DNA of 64,000 nt from Fructilactobacillus hinvesii (GTDB lineage: Bacteria > Bacillota > Bacilli > Lactobacillales > Lactobacillaceae), in assembly GCF_024029435.1 (NCBI RefSeq), contig NZ_CP097118.1, positions 744,001-808,000 on the forward strand, given 5' to 3'. This document shows positions 1 through 10,938 of the stretch, piece after piece. The translations under genes were made by a program, and so were the position numbers. Position 1 is the first letter of the stretch. Every line of letters begins with the position of its first letter. The notes beneath the pieces are model-generated. The model did not search any database. It saw only the letters and a list, made by a program, of their open reading frames with translations, and was not told where the DNA came from.

Positions 1-2745
<2,745 letters not shown>

Positions 2746-2815
2746 GTAGAGTGCAGTGGTAAAATCGGAAGAAAATAATATTAGCTAGTTTTGAGGGAAC
2801 GAAGTTCACTCAGAG

Positions 2816-2932
2816 TGTGGTGGCGATAGCCTAAAGGATACACCTGTTCCCATGCCGAACACAGTAGTTAAGCTTTAGCACGCCAAAAGTAGTTGGGGGA
2901 TCGCCCCCTGCGAGGATAGGACGTTGCCACGC
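2816..2932 (+). rRNA. 5S ribosomal RNA
   Basis: About 117 nt long. The 5' TGTGGTGGCGATAGC pairs with the 3' end GTTGCCACGC, and the conserved central CCGAACACAG is present. It lies between 23S and tRNA-Val, as in many Firmicute rrn operons, and is presumably cut from the same precursor. Confidence 0.95.
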
Positions 2933-2937
2933 GATTT

Positions 2938-3010
2938 GGAAGATTAGCTCAGTTGGGAGAGCGTCTGCCTTACAAGCAGAGGGTCACAGGTTCGAGCCCT
3001 GTATCTTCCA
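2938..3010 (+). tRNA. tRNA-Val (TAC)
   Basis: A 73-nt cloverleaf with acceptor GGAAGAT/ATCTTCC, anticodon TAC and discriminator A. It starts five bases after 5S. CCA is not encoded (TTT follows). Confidence 0.95.
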
Positions 3011-3017
3011 TTTGCAT

Positions 3018-3090
3018 GAGCCGTTAGCTCAGTCGGTAGAGCATCTGACTTTTAATCAGAGGGTCGGCAGTTCGAACCTGCCACGGCTCA
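3018..3090 (+). tRNA. tRNA-Lys (TTT)
   Basis: Acceptor GAGCCGT/ACGGCTC, anticodon TTT, discriminator A. CCA is not encoded. Confidence 0.95.
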
Positions 3091-3107
3091 TTAGTCAAAT
3101 AGCATAT

Positions 3108-3180
3108 GCCGACTTAGCTCAGTTGGCAGAGCACCTGTCTTGTAAACAGGGGGTCGGAGGTTCGAATCCTCTAGTCGGCA
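3108..3180 (+). tRNA. tRNA-Thr (TGT)
   Basis: Acceptor GCCGACT/AGTCGGC, anticodon TGT, discriminator A. CCA is not encoded. Confidence 0.95.
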
Positions 3181-3184
3181 TTAT

Positions 3185-3256
3185 GCGGAAGTAGTTCAGT
3201 GGTAGAACGCCACCTTGCCATGGTGGAGGTCGCGGGTTCGAATCCCGTCTTCCGCT
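3185..3256 (+). tRNA. tRNA-Gly (GCC)
   Basis: Acceptor GCGGAAG/CTTCCGC, anticodon GCC, discriminator T as usual for tRNA-Gly. CCA is not encoded. Confidence 0.95.
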
Positions 3257-3270
3257 TTGTACCACCTTTT

Positions 3271-3356
3271 GCCGGGGTGGCGGAATTGGCAGACGCACAG
3301 GACTTAAAATCCTGCGGTCAGTAATGACCGTACCGGTTCGATCCCGGTCCTCGGCA
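3271..3356 (+). tRNA. tRNA-Leu (TAA)
   Basis: An 86-nt class II tRNA with a long variable arm (CGGTCAGTAATGACCG), acceptor GCCGGGG/CCTCGGC with one wobble, and anticodon TAA. CCA is not encoded. Confidence 0.95.
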
Positions 3357-3361
3357 TTTAT

Positions 3362-3435
3362 GCACCTATAGCGCAATTGGATAGAGTGTCTGACTACGAA
3401 TCAGAAGGTTGCAGGTTCGACTCCTGCTAGGTGCA
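3362..3435 (+). tRNA. tRNA-Arg (ACG)
   Basis: Acceptor GCACCTA/TAGGTGC. The anticodon is ACG, whose A34 would be read as inosine after TadA editing. CCA is not encoded. Confidence 0.95.
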
Positions 3436-3440
3436 TTGTT

Positions 3441-3514
3441 CGGGAAGTAGCTCAGCTTGGTAGAGCACCTGGTTTGGGACCAGGGGGTCGCAGGTTCGAA
3501 TCCTGTCTTCCCGA
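3441..3514 (+). tRNA. tRNA-Pro (TGG)
   Basis: Acceptor CGGGAAG/CTTCCCG, anticodon TGG, discriminator A. CCA is not encoded. Confidence 0.95.
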
Positions 3515-3558
3515 TTAGATATTATAATATCTATTTTAGGTAATGTTTACCTATCAAT

Positions 3559-3632
3559 CGCGGTGTAGCTCAGCTGGCTAGAGCGTTCGGTTCATACCCG
3601 AGAGGTCGGGGGTTCGATTCCCTCCGCCGCGA
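3559..3632 (+). tRNA. tRNA-Met (CAT), elongator
   Basis: The anticodon is CAT. The acceptor is fully paired from C1-G72, and the anticodon stem lacks the three G-C pairs of the initiator. It resembles the Bacillus elongator tRNA-Met and sits at the matching place in the array. CCA is not encoded. Confidence 0.85.
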
Positions 3633-3641
3633 TTAGGTCTT

Positions 3642-3716
3642 GGATCTTTAGCTCAGTTGGTTTAGAGCAGACGGCTCATAACCGTCCGGTCGTAGGTTCG
3701 AGTCCTACAAGATCCA
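3642..3716 (+). tRNA. tRNA-Ile2 (CAT, lysidine type)
   Basis: The anticodon is CAT, but the body (anticodon stem GACGG/CCGTC, acceptor GGATCTT/AAGATCC) and the position right after tRNA-Met match the Bacillus minor tRNA-Ile whose C34 is changed to lysidine by TilS to read AUA. It could be mislabelled as Met by simple anticodon reading. CCA is not encoded. Confidence 0.75.
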
Positions 3717-3774
3717 TCTGTCAATTTTATGTTGACGGCCGTATCTTCATATGTTACCATTATAAATGGTTGAT

Positions 3775-3864
3775 GGAGGATTACCCAAGTCTGGCTGAAG
3801 GGAACGGTCTTGAAAACCGTCAGGCGAGTCAAATCGCGCGAGAGTTCGAATCTCTCATCCTCCT
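3775..3864 (+). tRNA. tRNA-Ser (TGA)
   Basis: A 90-nt class II tRNA with a long variable arm, acceptor GGAGGAT/ATCCTCC and anticodon TGA. The discriminator base reads T (3864), whereas the other Ser tRNA in the array (GCT) has the usual G. CCA is not encoded. Confidence 0.93.
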
Positions 3865-3875
3865 TTTATTATTAT

Positions 3876-3949
<74 letters not shown>

Positions 3950-3954
3950 TTTTT

Positions 3955-4029
3955 GGTCCGTTGGTCCAGTCGGTTTAAGACGCCTGCCTGTCACGCAGGA
4001 GATCACGAGTTCGAGTCTCGTACGGACCG
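3955..4029 (+). tRNA. tRNA-Asp (GTC), copy 1
   Basis: Acceptor GGTCCGT/ACGGACC, anticodon GTC, discriminator G. It is identical to the copy at 4561. CCA is not encoded. Confidence 0.95.
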
Positions 4030-4037
4030 CTTAGTAT

Positions 4038-4110
4038 GGCTCGGTAGCTCAGTTGGTAGAGCAACGGATTGAAGCTCCGTGTGTCGGCAGTTCGATTCTG
4101 TCCCGCGCCA
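4038..4110 (+). tRNA. tRNA-Phe (GAA)
   Basis: The anticodon is GAA with a standard body. The acceptor stem GGCTCGG against CCGCGCC leaves a T4-C69 mismatch, where a perfect stem would read CCGAGCC. All other signature positions are intact. CCA is not encoded. Confidence 0.93.
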
Positions 4111-4138
4111 TTTGTTTCATTAATTTAATATGTATTAT

Positions 4139-4209
4139 GCGGGTGTAGTTTAGTGGTAAAACCATAGCCTTCCAAGCTATTGTCGCGAGTTCGATTCTCG
4201 TCACCCGCT
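4139..4209 (+). tRNA. tRNA-Gly (TCC)
   Basis: A 71-nt tRNA with acceptor GCGGGTG/CACCCGC, anticodon TCC and discriminator T. CCA is not encoded. Confidence 0.94.
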
Positions 4210-4217
4210 TTTGTTTT

Positions 4218-4292
<75 letters not shown>

Positions 4293-4296
4293 TTAC

Positions 4297-4384
4297 GGAG
4301 AAGTACTCAAGTGGCTGAAGAGGCGCCCCTGCTAAGGGTGTAGGTCGCGTAAGCGGCGCGAGAGTTCGAATCTCTCCTTCTCCG
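4297..4384 (+). tRNA. tRNA-Ser (GCT)
   Basis: An 88-nt class II tRNA with acceptor GGAGAAG/CTTCTCC, anticodon GCT and discriminator G. CCA is not encoded. Confidence 0.95.
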
Positions 4385-4389
4385 TTTTT

Positions 4390-4462
4390 GACCCGTTGGT
4401 CAAGTGGTTTAAGACACTGCCCTTTCACGGCAGTAACATGGGTTCGAATCCCGTACGGGTCA
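4390..4462 (+). tRNA. tRNA-Glu (TTC)
   Basis: Acceptor GACCCGT/ACGGGTC, anticodon TTC, discriminator A. CCA is not encoded. Confidence 0.94.
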
Positions 4463-4481
4463 TTTGTTTATTATATATTAT

Positions 4482-4555
<74 letters not shown>

Positions 4556-4560
4556 TTTTT

Positions 4561-4635
4561 GGTCCGTTGGTCCAGTCGGTTTAAGACGCCTGCCTGTCAC
4601 GCAGGAGATCACGAGTTCGAGTCTCGTACGGACCG
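4561..4635 (+). tRNA. tRNA-Asp (GTC), copy 2
   Basis: Identical in sequence to the copy at 3955. It is the last gene of the rrn-tRNA operon. CCA is not encoded. Confidence 0.95.
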
Positions 4636-4636
4636 T

Positions 4637-4672
4637 AAAAAAGGGAGATGAAATTTTCATCTCCCTTTTTTT
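4637..4672. terminator. Bidirectional terminator ending the rrn-tRNA operon
   Basis: A near-perfect palindrome built on AAGGGAGATGAAA and its complement, with A6 on the left and T7 on the right. It ends the tRNA transcript and also serves the convergent gene that stops at 4671. Confidence 0.9.
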
Positions 4673-5177
4673 ACGCTTTAGGATGGAAACGTTGATAACC
4701 AATTTCATGATAGTTAGCAGTAAAATCATTTTTAAAGGTTTGATAGGAAATAAAGTTATGTTGTGGACTTTTTTCCCACTGCATATAATCATACTGTTGT
4801 TTCCACAAGCTCAGTAAAATCCGACTATCACTATTTCCTTCAGCAGTTAGATAGTAAAACCCGGTCATTCCAGCTGGAGTATCTGGGTCACTCATAAAGT
4901 TACTAACTTTGGCATCTAATATTTGTCGCTGGTCCTTACTAGGACTAATTTCGGTATAATTAATGTAGTGTTCCCAATCATCATTTCCAGCGTGAGCATT
5001 AACTTGGTAAACAACTGGTGAGGTAAAAATAGATTCATCACCGGAATAGTCAACTAGTTGCATTCCATGGGCGTTACTGGCTGCTGCAAAAAGAGCCATA
5101 TGTCGTTCTGGATACTTTTTCATGATTTGTTCCAAAATACCCTGTGATCCAAATGTTACAGAAATTTGTTTAATCAT
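4671..5177 (-). CDS. Putative antibiotic-biosynthesis-monooxygenase-fold protein
   Basis: 168 residues, cytoplasmic, with no signal peptide or membrane segment. The layout recalls lactobacillar proteins annotated as antibiotic biosynthesis monooxygenase (ABM), a dimeric alpha/beta-barrel fold. The C-terminal half carries a Trp-rich stretch (SLWKQQYDYMQWEKSP) followed by YHEIGYQ, similar to the W/F strand-helix pattern of ABM and IsdG-like domains. No catalytic triad for heme breakdown can be pointed to, so the substrate is unknown. The gene is monocistronic and convergent with the rrn operon, and divergent from the MBL gene. An AATCCTCC block downstream of the CAT at 5175 is its Shine-Dalgarno on the minus strand. 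Confidence 0.6.
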   Translation of the reverse strand: MIKQISVTFGSQGILEQIMKKYPERHMALFAAASNAHGMQLVDYSGDESIFTSPVVYQVNAHAGNDDWEHYINYTEISPSKDQRQILDAKVSNFMSDPDTPAGMTGFYYLTAEGNSDSRILLSLWKQQYDYMQWEKSPQHNFISYQTFKNDFTANYHEIGYQRFHPKA

Positions 5178-5265
5178 GGTAATCCTCCAATCATTTTAGC
5201 TACTTTTAGTTTAGAATAAAGTAGAGGAAGTTAAAAGAAAAAAGTTTTTTAAATGAGGTTTAACA

Positions 5266-6006
5266 ATGAAATTAACAATTTTGGGTTACTATGGTGGTTA
5301 TCCATTTCAACATACAGCAACTAGTGGCTACTTATTACAATCCGCTGGTTTTAATCTACTATTGGATTGTGGTAGTGGGGTACTGTTGGAGTTAGAGGAC
5401 GTTTTGGATCCATTAAAGTTGGACGCAGTGCTCTTATCACACTATCATGCTGATCATGTGGCAGACGTTGGCGTTTTGCAATATTACTGGCAGCTGCATT
5501 CACAACGATATCAACAGAAGCTATTACCCATTTATGGACACCAACTTGATCAAACTGCTTATAAAGCACTAGATTGGCCCACGGCGACGGAAAAGCGTGC
5601 TTATAATCCGGAAGTAGTTAATCACATCGGTCCATTTGACCTAACTTTCTTACGGACCGAACACCCAGTTCCAGCCTTTGCCATTAGAATCAAAGAACGT
5701 GACACCGGTAAAGTTTTGGTTTATACTGCTGACTCAAGGTTTTTCCCGGCATTAGCGGACTTTGCACATGATGCCGACCTTTTAATTGCGGATACAAATT
5801 TCTTTTCGGACCAAACGGGAAAAATCTGGCACATGACAACAAAACAAGTGGGGAAAATGGCTCGTGATGCGCACGTCCACGAACTCTTGATTAGTCATTT
5901 ACCCCAAACGACCGACCGAGATCGCTTGTTACAAGAAACCCAAGCGGCGACTAAAGACCAACTACCAGTGCGATTACCGCAAATCGGGATGATCATTAAT
6001 ATTTAA
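5266..6006 (+). CDS. MBL-fold metallo-hydrolase (YhfI / RNase Z-like)
   Basis: 246 residues of one metallo-beta-lactamase domain. The zinc motif HYHADH is at about 59-64, a further Asp lies in YTADSRFF near 145, and the final His is in LLISHLPQ near 207. The layout matches the single-domain RNase Z/YhfI group of phosphodiesterase-like hydrolases, but it lacks the RNase Z exosite, so a specific substrate cannot be named. The ATG at 5266 follows GAGGTTTAACA. Only 21 bases separate it from mecA, which suggests co-transcription. Confidence 0.85.
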   Translation: MKLTILGYYGGYPFQHTATSGYLLQSAGFNLLLDCGSGVLLELEDVLDPLKLDAVLLSHYHADHVADVGVLQYYWQLHSQRYQQKLLPIYGHQLDQTAYKALDWPTATEKRAYNPEVVNHIGPFDLTFLRTEHPVPAFAIRIKERDTGKVLVYTADSRFFPALADFAHDADLLIADTNFFSDQTGKIWHMTTKQVGKMARDAHVHELLISHLPQTTDRDRLLQETQAATKDQLPVRLPQIGMIINI

Positions 6007-6027
6007 AATTAGTAAAGAGGGATCGTT

Positions 6028-6723
6028 TTGAAATTTGAAAAAACAAATGAAAATACGATTAAAGTATGGGTTACCAATGAAGATTTACGGGAACGCCACG
6101 TTAACCTCCTAGAGTTAATGGAAAATCAGGATGAAGTTGAACAATTTTTTTACCAAATTTTGGAAGAAGTGGATGTAGACCATGAATTTCAAAACAATGA
6201 CCTTGTTTCTTTTCAAGTTCTTCCGGCTCATAATGGTTTTGAAATGATTATCAGTAAGGATGATCGGCTTGTTTCAAAGCTGACGGAAGCAAACGTTAAT
6301 TTTGCCACGGAGGAATCCAAGGAAAAGTTTGCCCAGGTTAAAGCACAACAACAAGGCAGTGACGTCTTTGATCCAGAACGGTTAACTCGGGTCGTTCCCG
6401 TTCAATTTGCCAGCTTTGAAGATCTATTGAGCGGAATAAGAGCCGTACAGGGGCAGCTCCAAATTCATGGGATTCAACTGGAAACGGCACTATACAAGCG
6501 GGATGGTCAATATGATTTAATGCTCTATTATCAAATTTTGCCTGATAACGTTGATCCAACCTGGGACGAAATAAAAACACAGTTGGATGCCATTGACGAT
6601 CAGCTGAGTTTGTTCTACGAATTTGGCACGTTAAGCCCGGTTCGAGCTCAAGAACTCGAAGAGGCAGCAAGACCAATTATTAAACGGCAAGCAGTTAGCA
6701 CTTTAACCAAATACTTTAATTAA
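6028..6723 (+). CDS. mecA: Adaptor protein MecA
   Basis: 231 residues. MecA delivers substrates such as ComK or other unfolded proteins to the ClpCP protease. The N-terminal substrate-binding part begins MKFEKTNENTIKVWVTNEDL, followed by an acidic linker and the C-terminal ClpC-binding domain (about 130-225). The start codon is TTG at 6028, chosen because AGAGGG lies seven bases before it and homologues start with this residue. A hairpin terminator follows directly. The neighbouring coiA and spxH fit a competence and proteolysis neighbourhood. Confidence 0.93.
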   Translation: MKFEKTNENTIKVWVTNEDLRERHVNLLELMENQDEVEQFFYQILEEVDVDHEFQNNDLVSFQVLPAHNGFEMIISKDDRLVSKLTEANVNFATEESKEKFAQVKAQQQGSDVFDPERLTRVVPVQFASFEDLLSGIRAVQGQLQIHGIQLETALYKRDGQYDLMLYYQILPDNVDPTWDEIKTQLDAIDDQLSLFYEFGTLSPVRAQELEEAARPIIKRQAVSTLTKYFN

Positions 6724-6747
6724 GATCACGTGAACGTGGTCTTTTTT
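6722..6747 (+). terminator. Terminator after mecA
   Basis: AGATCACG and CGTGGTCT form an 8-bp stem around a four-base loop and are followed by six T. It sits between mecA and coiA, so coiA is probably partly uncoupled from mecA. Confidence 0.75.
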
Positions 6748-6771
6748 CGTACCTTCTTTAAGGGTGATTTT

Positions 6772-7848
6772 TTGTTAATTGCGATGACAACTACACAAAA
6801 ACGGATTAAGGCTCTGAGAGCACAACGAAAGCAGCACTACTTTTGCCCCAACTGTCACGAACAAGTCCAGTTGCGCCGAGGAGCACACAAAATTGCTCAT
6901 TTTGCGCACCAACCAAATAGTGATTGTCACATAGGTGAACCAGAAACAACCGAGCATCTGGCGGGGAAATTATTTTTAGAGCAACAATGGCAGACTACCT
7001 CTAAAGCCCAACTTGAGGTTTATTTGCCGGCGATTAAGCAGCGTCCTGACGTCCTGGTGGATCAGAAGCTAGTGCTTGAATTTCAGTGTAGCCCGTTAAC
7101 GGTTAAGCGATTATCAGAACGAGTTAGCGGTTATCAGCGGGTCGGATTACATTCGGAATGGCTGTTAGGTCAGGCTTATTACCAACGCCGAAAAACGGCT
7201 GCCAGTGTGTTACAGTTTCTGGCGTACCGACCCAGCATCGGATATTATCTGCTGTTTTTAAATGTGAGGGAATCCAAACTCAGGTTGCGTTACCATCTGA
7301 GTTTTACTGATCAGTGCCTTGATTTTCAGGAACGATTGTTTTTTACTTGGAAGACATTAAGCGAATTTTGGCGCCAGATGCAGCTTGTGGATGCTCCAAT
7401 TGCGTCTTTATTAGGAATCCAAAGTTGGCTGATCCAACAACTACGGTGGCGTAATCCAGCTACGTTAACTTTGCAAGAAGAGTGTTATCGGTGCCATCAT
7501 TTATTACAGGGGTGTCCGCTGGTGTGCCACTATCCCCGAAGAGTGCCACCGCTAAACACAGCACTCTGGTGGTTAACGTGGAGAATTCAGGTCGTCTTGG
7601 AACTAGAAACCAATCATTTAGTTAGTTTACCAGCGCTAATTAACCGATTGGAACAACAACTGCAATATCCGTTATTGCCTAATTTACGGCACCAGGTTGC
7701 TTGGTTAGTTACAACGTTTATGCGAGAGCTTCGGAAGCAGGGAGCGGGGCAAGAGTGCCGTGATCAACTAGAATGGATAAAAGACGGTGAGTGGTTTGTG
7801 GATGAGCGACAGAAATTAGCGGCAATTATTGCAAAAGAAAAAGACTAG
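6772..7848 (+). CDS. coiA: Competence protein CoiA-like nuclease
   Basis: 358 residues. CoiA acts after DNA uptake in naturally competent Firmicutes and promotes recombination of incoming DNA. The N-terminus has a zinc-ribbon-like pair (FCPNCHEQV) and HFAH. The nuclease-like core has PDVLVDQKLVLEFQCS at about 99-114, matching the PD-(D/E)XK pattern. I place the start at TTG 6772, seven bases after AAGGGTG, which gives MLIAMTTTQKR. A GTG at 6730 would lie inside the mecA terminator, and ATG 6784 is a possible alternative. The gene ends in a hairpin shared with convergent spxH. Confidence 0.85.
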   Translation: MLIAMTTTQKRIKALRAQRKQHYFCPNCHEQVQLRRGAHKIAHFAHQPNSDCHIGEPETTEHLAGKLFLEQQWQTTSKAQLEVYLPAIKQRPDVLVDQKLVLEFQCSPLTVKRLSERVSGYQRVGLHSEWLLGQAYYQRRKTAASVLQFLAYRPSIGYYLLFLNVRESKLRLRYHLSFTDQCLDFQERLFFTWKTLSEFWRQMQLVDAPIASLLGIQSWLIQQLRWRNPATLTLQEECYRCHHLLQGCPLVCHYPRRVPPLNTALWWLTWRIQVVLELETNHLVSLPALINRLEQQLQYPLLPNLRHQVAWLVTTFMRELRKQGAGQECRDQLEWIKDGEWFVDERQKLAAIIAKEKD

Positions 7849-7867
7849 CAAATTGCTAGTCTTTTAA
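7838..7867. terminator. Bidirectional terminator between coiA and spxH
   Basis: AAAGACTAGCAA and TTGCTAGTCTTT form a perfect palindrome with A and T runs at its ends. The coiA stop codon lies inside the stem, and the spxH stop is at 7864. Confidence 0.85.
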
Positions 7868-8421
7868 AGAACACGCAGGTTGGGAGTCCCGGATTCTTTT
7901 TGCATTTTGGTTTCCATTTTGGCACATAATGTATGTAAATGTTGATAATCTAAATCTTTGATTAAGAGACCATTCGCACAACTGGCACAGTTAAAAATGA
8001 CGAGATTATCGTGATCGGTAACGCCCATCTCACGAACCAGTTCTTGATCCGATTTGAAGGCTGATTGAGGTAAATCCGAATCGCGATCTTCTTGAAACAT
8101 TTCTAGATCCAGTTTAGTTGCTGTAGCTACCTGATTAACTAAAGCGTCAGAGTAAATAGCATGGTTAAGTAATACTTCCGTTTGCAGTTGTTGCAAAAAT
8201 TCTCGTCCCTTTTTGCACCCCTGAAAGAGGGCAGCCTTGTAGTCTAATGTAATTTGGTAATCTAACTGGTGATGTGAGCTATTAATCACACCAAGTTGGA
8301 GGTACGGAATGAACTTCACACGTACTTTTTGGGTTAAGTTGTCAGCTACTTTCGTCACCGCCTGTTCTGCTGTTAAGCAACTGGAACAGGTTGGCTCAAC
8401 AAATAAGTACATTTCAATCAT
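7864..8421 (-). CDS. spxH: ClpXP adaptor SpxH (YjbH), DsbA-like fold
   Basis: 185 residues from the ATG at 8421, which follows AGAAAGGACTGTGCGGA; reading on from 8481 would add 20 residues without a good ribosome site. In Bacillus, YjbH/SpxH binds Spx and speeds its degradation by ClpXP, damping the thiol-stress response. The thioredoxin-like N-terminus has one CXXC (C12-S-S-C15 in EPTCSSCLT), and there is a second CXXC-like NCASCANG near 157-164. It sits in the usual mecA-coiA-spxH-relQ neighbourhood, convergent with coiA and divergent from relQ. Confidence 0.85.
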   Translation of the reverse strand: MIEMYLFVEPTCSSCLTAEQAVTKVADNLTQKVRVKFIPYLQLGVINSSHHQLDYQITLDYKAALFQGCKKGREFLQQLQTEVLLNHAIYSDALVNQVATATKLDLEMFQEDRDSDLPQSAFKSDQELVREMGVTDHDNLVIFNCASCANGLLIKDLDYQHLHTLCAKMETKMQKESGTPNLRVL

Positions 8422-8554
8422 TCCGCACAGTCCTTTCTCAAAATTTAAACTTTTTAAGGTAAACTTTATAAATAGATGCATTATCTAGAATACCAAACTT
8501 TGGCTAAATTTCAATGATTTTGTCTTTCGAAGCGCCAAGCTGACGGGATGAGTA

Positions 8555-8563
8555 TGGTATGAT
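8555..8563 (+). promoter_or_regulatory. Candidate extended -10 promoter for relQ
   Basis: TGGTATGAT is an extended -10 (TG-n-TATGAT) 31 bases before the relQ start. No good -35 is seen 17 bases upstream, which is tolerated with an extended -10. Confidence 0.45.
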
Positions 8564-8593
8564 AACACTATCAAGTGTAAATGAGGTGGTTTT

Positions 8594-9223
8594 GTGAATG
8601 ACAACTGGGATCAATTATTATTTCCCTACCAACAAGCCGCAAAAGAATGGAAAGTAAAACTACGCGGAATGCGCAAGGAGTTTCAGGTCCGCGGTGAACA
8701 CTCACCAATTGAATTTGTTACCAGTCGGATTAAGTCGATTCCTAGCATCGAAGAAAAAATGGAACGTCGACACATTAGTGTAGATCGACTCACGGAGGAC
8801 ATGGAGGATCTCTGTGGTCTGCGGATCATGTGTCCTTTTTTAGATGATGTGTACGAAGTGGTGCAATTGCTACGACGCAGAAACGACGTGGAAATTGTTT
8901 CGGAACGTGACTACGTGAATAACGAAAAGGAGAGTGGATATCGTTCTTATCACATCGTTTTTCGGTATCCGTTGCAAATGCTAGCTGGAGAACGAACCAT
9001 TCTAGTGGAGATCCAGGTCCGAACGCTGGCTATGAACTTCTGGGCCACGTTAGAACACTCGCTTAATTATAAGCACTCTGGCGACTTTCCGGCGGATGTT
9101 CACAAACGGTTACAGGATGCTTCTGAAACTGCCTTTCGTTTAGATGAAGAGATGTCACAAATTCATCATGAACTTTCGGCGACAGAAGCAGACGAAGATC
9201 AAGATCATAAAGGAGAACAATGA
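8594..9223 (+). CDS. relQ: Small alarmone synthetase RelQ
   Basis: 209 residues of a single (p)ppGpp synthetase domain. It transfers pyrophosphate from ATP to GDP or GTP and lacks the hydrolase and regulatory domains of long Rel. RelA/SpoT synthetase motifs are visible: DLCGLR (72-77), GYRSYH (115-120) and VEIQVRT (138-144). The start is GTG at 8594 behind TGAGGTGG. The stop overlaps the nadK start (ATGA), so the two are translationally coupled, the common Firmicute relQ-nadK-rluD order. Confidence 0.93.
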   Translation: MNDNWDQLLFPYQQAAKEWKVKLRGMRKEFQVRGEHSPIEFVTSRIKSIPSIEEKMERRHISVDRLTEDMEDLCGLRIMCPFLDDVYEVVQLLRRRNDVEIVSERDYVNNEKESGYRSYHIVFRYPLQMLAGERTILVEIQVRTLAMNFWATLEHSLNYKHSGDFPADVHKRLQDASETAFRLDEEMSQIHHELSATEADEDQDHKGEQ

Positions 9224-10032
9224 TGCGGATTGCAATTTTTGGGAATGATAACGCCGCTTCGACCACGGTGGCGACGTCGTTAGCCAAGTTAATTAATGAT
9301 TCAGAGCAATTACAACTCGATGAGTTGAACCCAGAAGTGGTGATTTCGGTTGGTGGAGATGGAACCTTGTTATCAGCCTTTCATCACTATAAGGATCTAG
9401 CAGAGCGGGTCCGCTTTGTCGGGGTCCACACTGGCCACTTGGGTTTTTATACCGATTGGCGTGATAACGAGGTGGAACAACTGGTTTCTAGTCTGGAACG
9501 TGATAACGGCCAGAGTGTCAGTTATCCGTTGTTAGACATTAAGGTTGAGTATTCAGACCAGGGAGAACCAGACTACATGTTGGCCTTAAACGAATCAACC
9601 GTCAAAAAGTTGTTTGGGACGATGGTTGGCAAGGTCTATATCAAGGATCAGTTGTTTGAAAACTTCCGAGGCGATGGCTTATGTATTTCCACGCCTACGG
9701 GATCGACGGCTTACAACAAATCGGTCGGAGGAGCAATTATTTCCCCCCGGTTTAATGCCGTGCAAATGGCCGAGATGGCTTCCATTAATAACCGGGTCTT
9801 TCGAACGATTGGATCTCCGATCATCATTCCGCCTTCGGAAGAACTCACGATTGTCCCCAACGTTTCGTTGCACAACGTGTTAACTTGTGACCAATTGATG
9901 GTGAAGGATCGACCAATTAAATCGATTACTTACCGGATTTCGGAACGCAGAATTTACTTTGCGAAGTACCGGCATACCCACTTCTGGAAGCGAGTCGGGA
10001 ATTCCTTTATTGGTGATAACCTGGATGAGTAA
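9220..10032 (+). CDS. nadK: NAD kinase
   Basis: 270 residues. It phosphorylates NAD to NADP using ATP. The signature GGDGT is at 45-49, NEST is near 126-129, and a GSTAYN stretch binds NAD. The ATG at 9220 overlaps the relQ stop; a second ATG follows immediately, so either could be used. It lies in a three-gene coupled unit with relQ and the pseudouridine synthase. Confidence 0.95.
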   Translation: MMRIAIFGNDNAASTTVATSLAKLINDSEQLQLDELNPEVVISVGGDGTLLSAFHHYKDLAERVRFVGVHTGHLGFYTDWRDNEVEQLVSSLERDNGQSVSYPLLDIKVEYSDQGEPDYMLALNESTVKKLFGTMVGKVYIKDQLFENFRGDGLCISTPTGSTAYNKSVGGAIISPRFNAVQMAEMASINNRVFRTIGSPIIIPPSEELTIVPNVSLHNVLTCDQLMVKDRPIKSITYRISERRIYFAKYRHTHFWKRVGNSFIGDNLDE

Positions 10033-10924
10033 GTTTCAGTGGATTAATAAACAGCCGACGGAATTGAAGTTACGGACGTTTTTACTGCAACAGGGCGTGA
10101 CGCGTTCCTTACTCAAACGGGTTAAATTTCACGGTGGCCAGTTATTGGTGAATCAAAAACCGCAGTTGCCTAACTTTTTGTTGCAACCAGGGGATGACGT
10201 GACACTGATTATGCCCCCGGAACCCCAAAATCCTCACTTGCAGGTGTCTAATCGTCCAATTGCCATTTTATATGAAGATGACAATTACCTGATTCTAAAC
10301 AAGCCGGCGACGGTAGCGACGGTACCGTCGTCTTTGTATCCCAACCACACCTTAGTGAATCGGGTGCTCGGTTATTACATTCGTCAGGGACGAAGTAACC
10401 GGGTGATTCATGTGGTGAATCGATTGGATAAGGGAACCAGTGGACCGGTTATTTTTGCTAAAAACAGTCTTGCCCATTCATTGCTAGATCGGCAGTTAAA
10501 GCGGCACGAGGTACAAAAGGACTATGTAGCTGTTTTAGCCGGTCAAGTTGTTAATGAACATGCTTCAATCGTGCTTCCGGTTGGCCGTAAACCGGATTCA
10601 TTTTTAGAACGAACGGTGACTAGGACTGGAAAATACGCGGAAACCGAGTTTTGGTGTCTACACCGAACGCAGCGCCATTCATTAGTCCGCATTCGGCTAC
10701 ACACTGGGCGTACGCATCAAATCCGAGTGCACTTTGCTGCCCTTGGACTACCGTTAGTCGGCGATTGGCTGTATAATCCCACCAATCATGAATTACCGCA
10801 TCAAGCTTTACATTGTTATCGGCTTGCTTTTTTTGATGCTTTAACCAAACGGATGATTACGATCACGGCCCCAGTTCCTGCCTACTTTAATGAACTAATG
10901 CAACAAAAAAACGACTTTCGTTAG
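10025..10924 (+). CDS. RluA/RluD-family pseudouridine synthase
   Basis: 299 residues. It converts uridine to pseudouridine in RNA, most likely rRNA. An N-terminal S4-like part (about 13-62) precedes the catalytic domain, whose [12 protein letters not shown] (129-140) holds the nucleophile Asp135. The GRTHQIRVH motif characteristic of the family is near 231-239. The start at ATG 10025 overlaps the nadK stop by eight bases. Target uridines cannot be read from sequence; the relQ-nadK position corresponds to Bacillus YjbO. Confidence 0.88.
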   Translation: MSKFQWINKQPTELKLRTFLLQQGVTRSLLKRVKFHGGQLLVNQKPQLPNFLLQPGDDVTLIMPPEPQNPHLQVSNRPIAILYEDDNYLILNKPATVATVPSSLYPNHTLVNRVLGYYIRQGRSNRVIHVVNRLDKGTSGPVIFAKNSLAHSLLDRQLKRHEVQKDYVAVLAGQVVNEHASIVLPVGRKPDSFLERTVTRTGKYAETEFWCLHRTQRHSLVRIRLHTGRTHQIRVHFAALGLPLVGDWLYNPTNHELPHQALHCYRLAFFDALTKRMITITAPVPAYFNELMQQKNDFR

Positions 10925-10936
10925 AAAGTCGTTTTT
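10906..10936. terminator. Terminator between the pseudouridine synthase and cutC
   Basis: AAAAACGACTTTC and GAAAGTCGTTTTT form a 13-bp stem with a GTTA loop. It serves both convergent genes. Confidence 0.85.
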
Positions 10937-10938
10937 GT

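Noticed and set aside
4636-5260. A possible integration site at the end of the tRNA array.
   Set aside because: No integrase, no repeated tRNA 3' end downstream, and the following genes are core.
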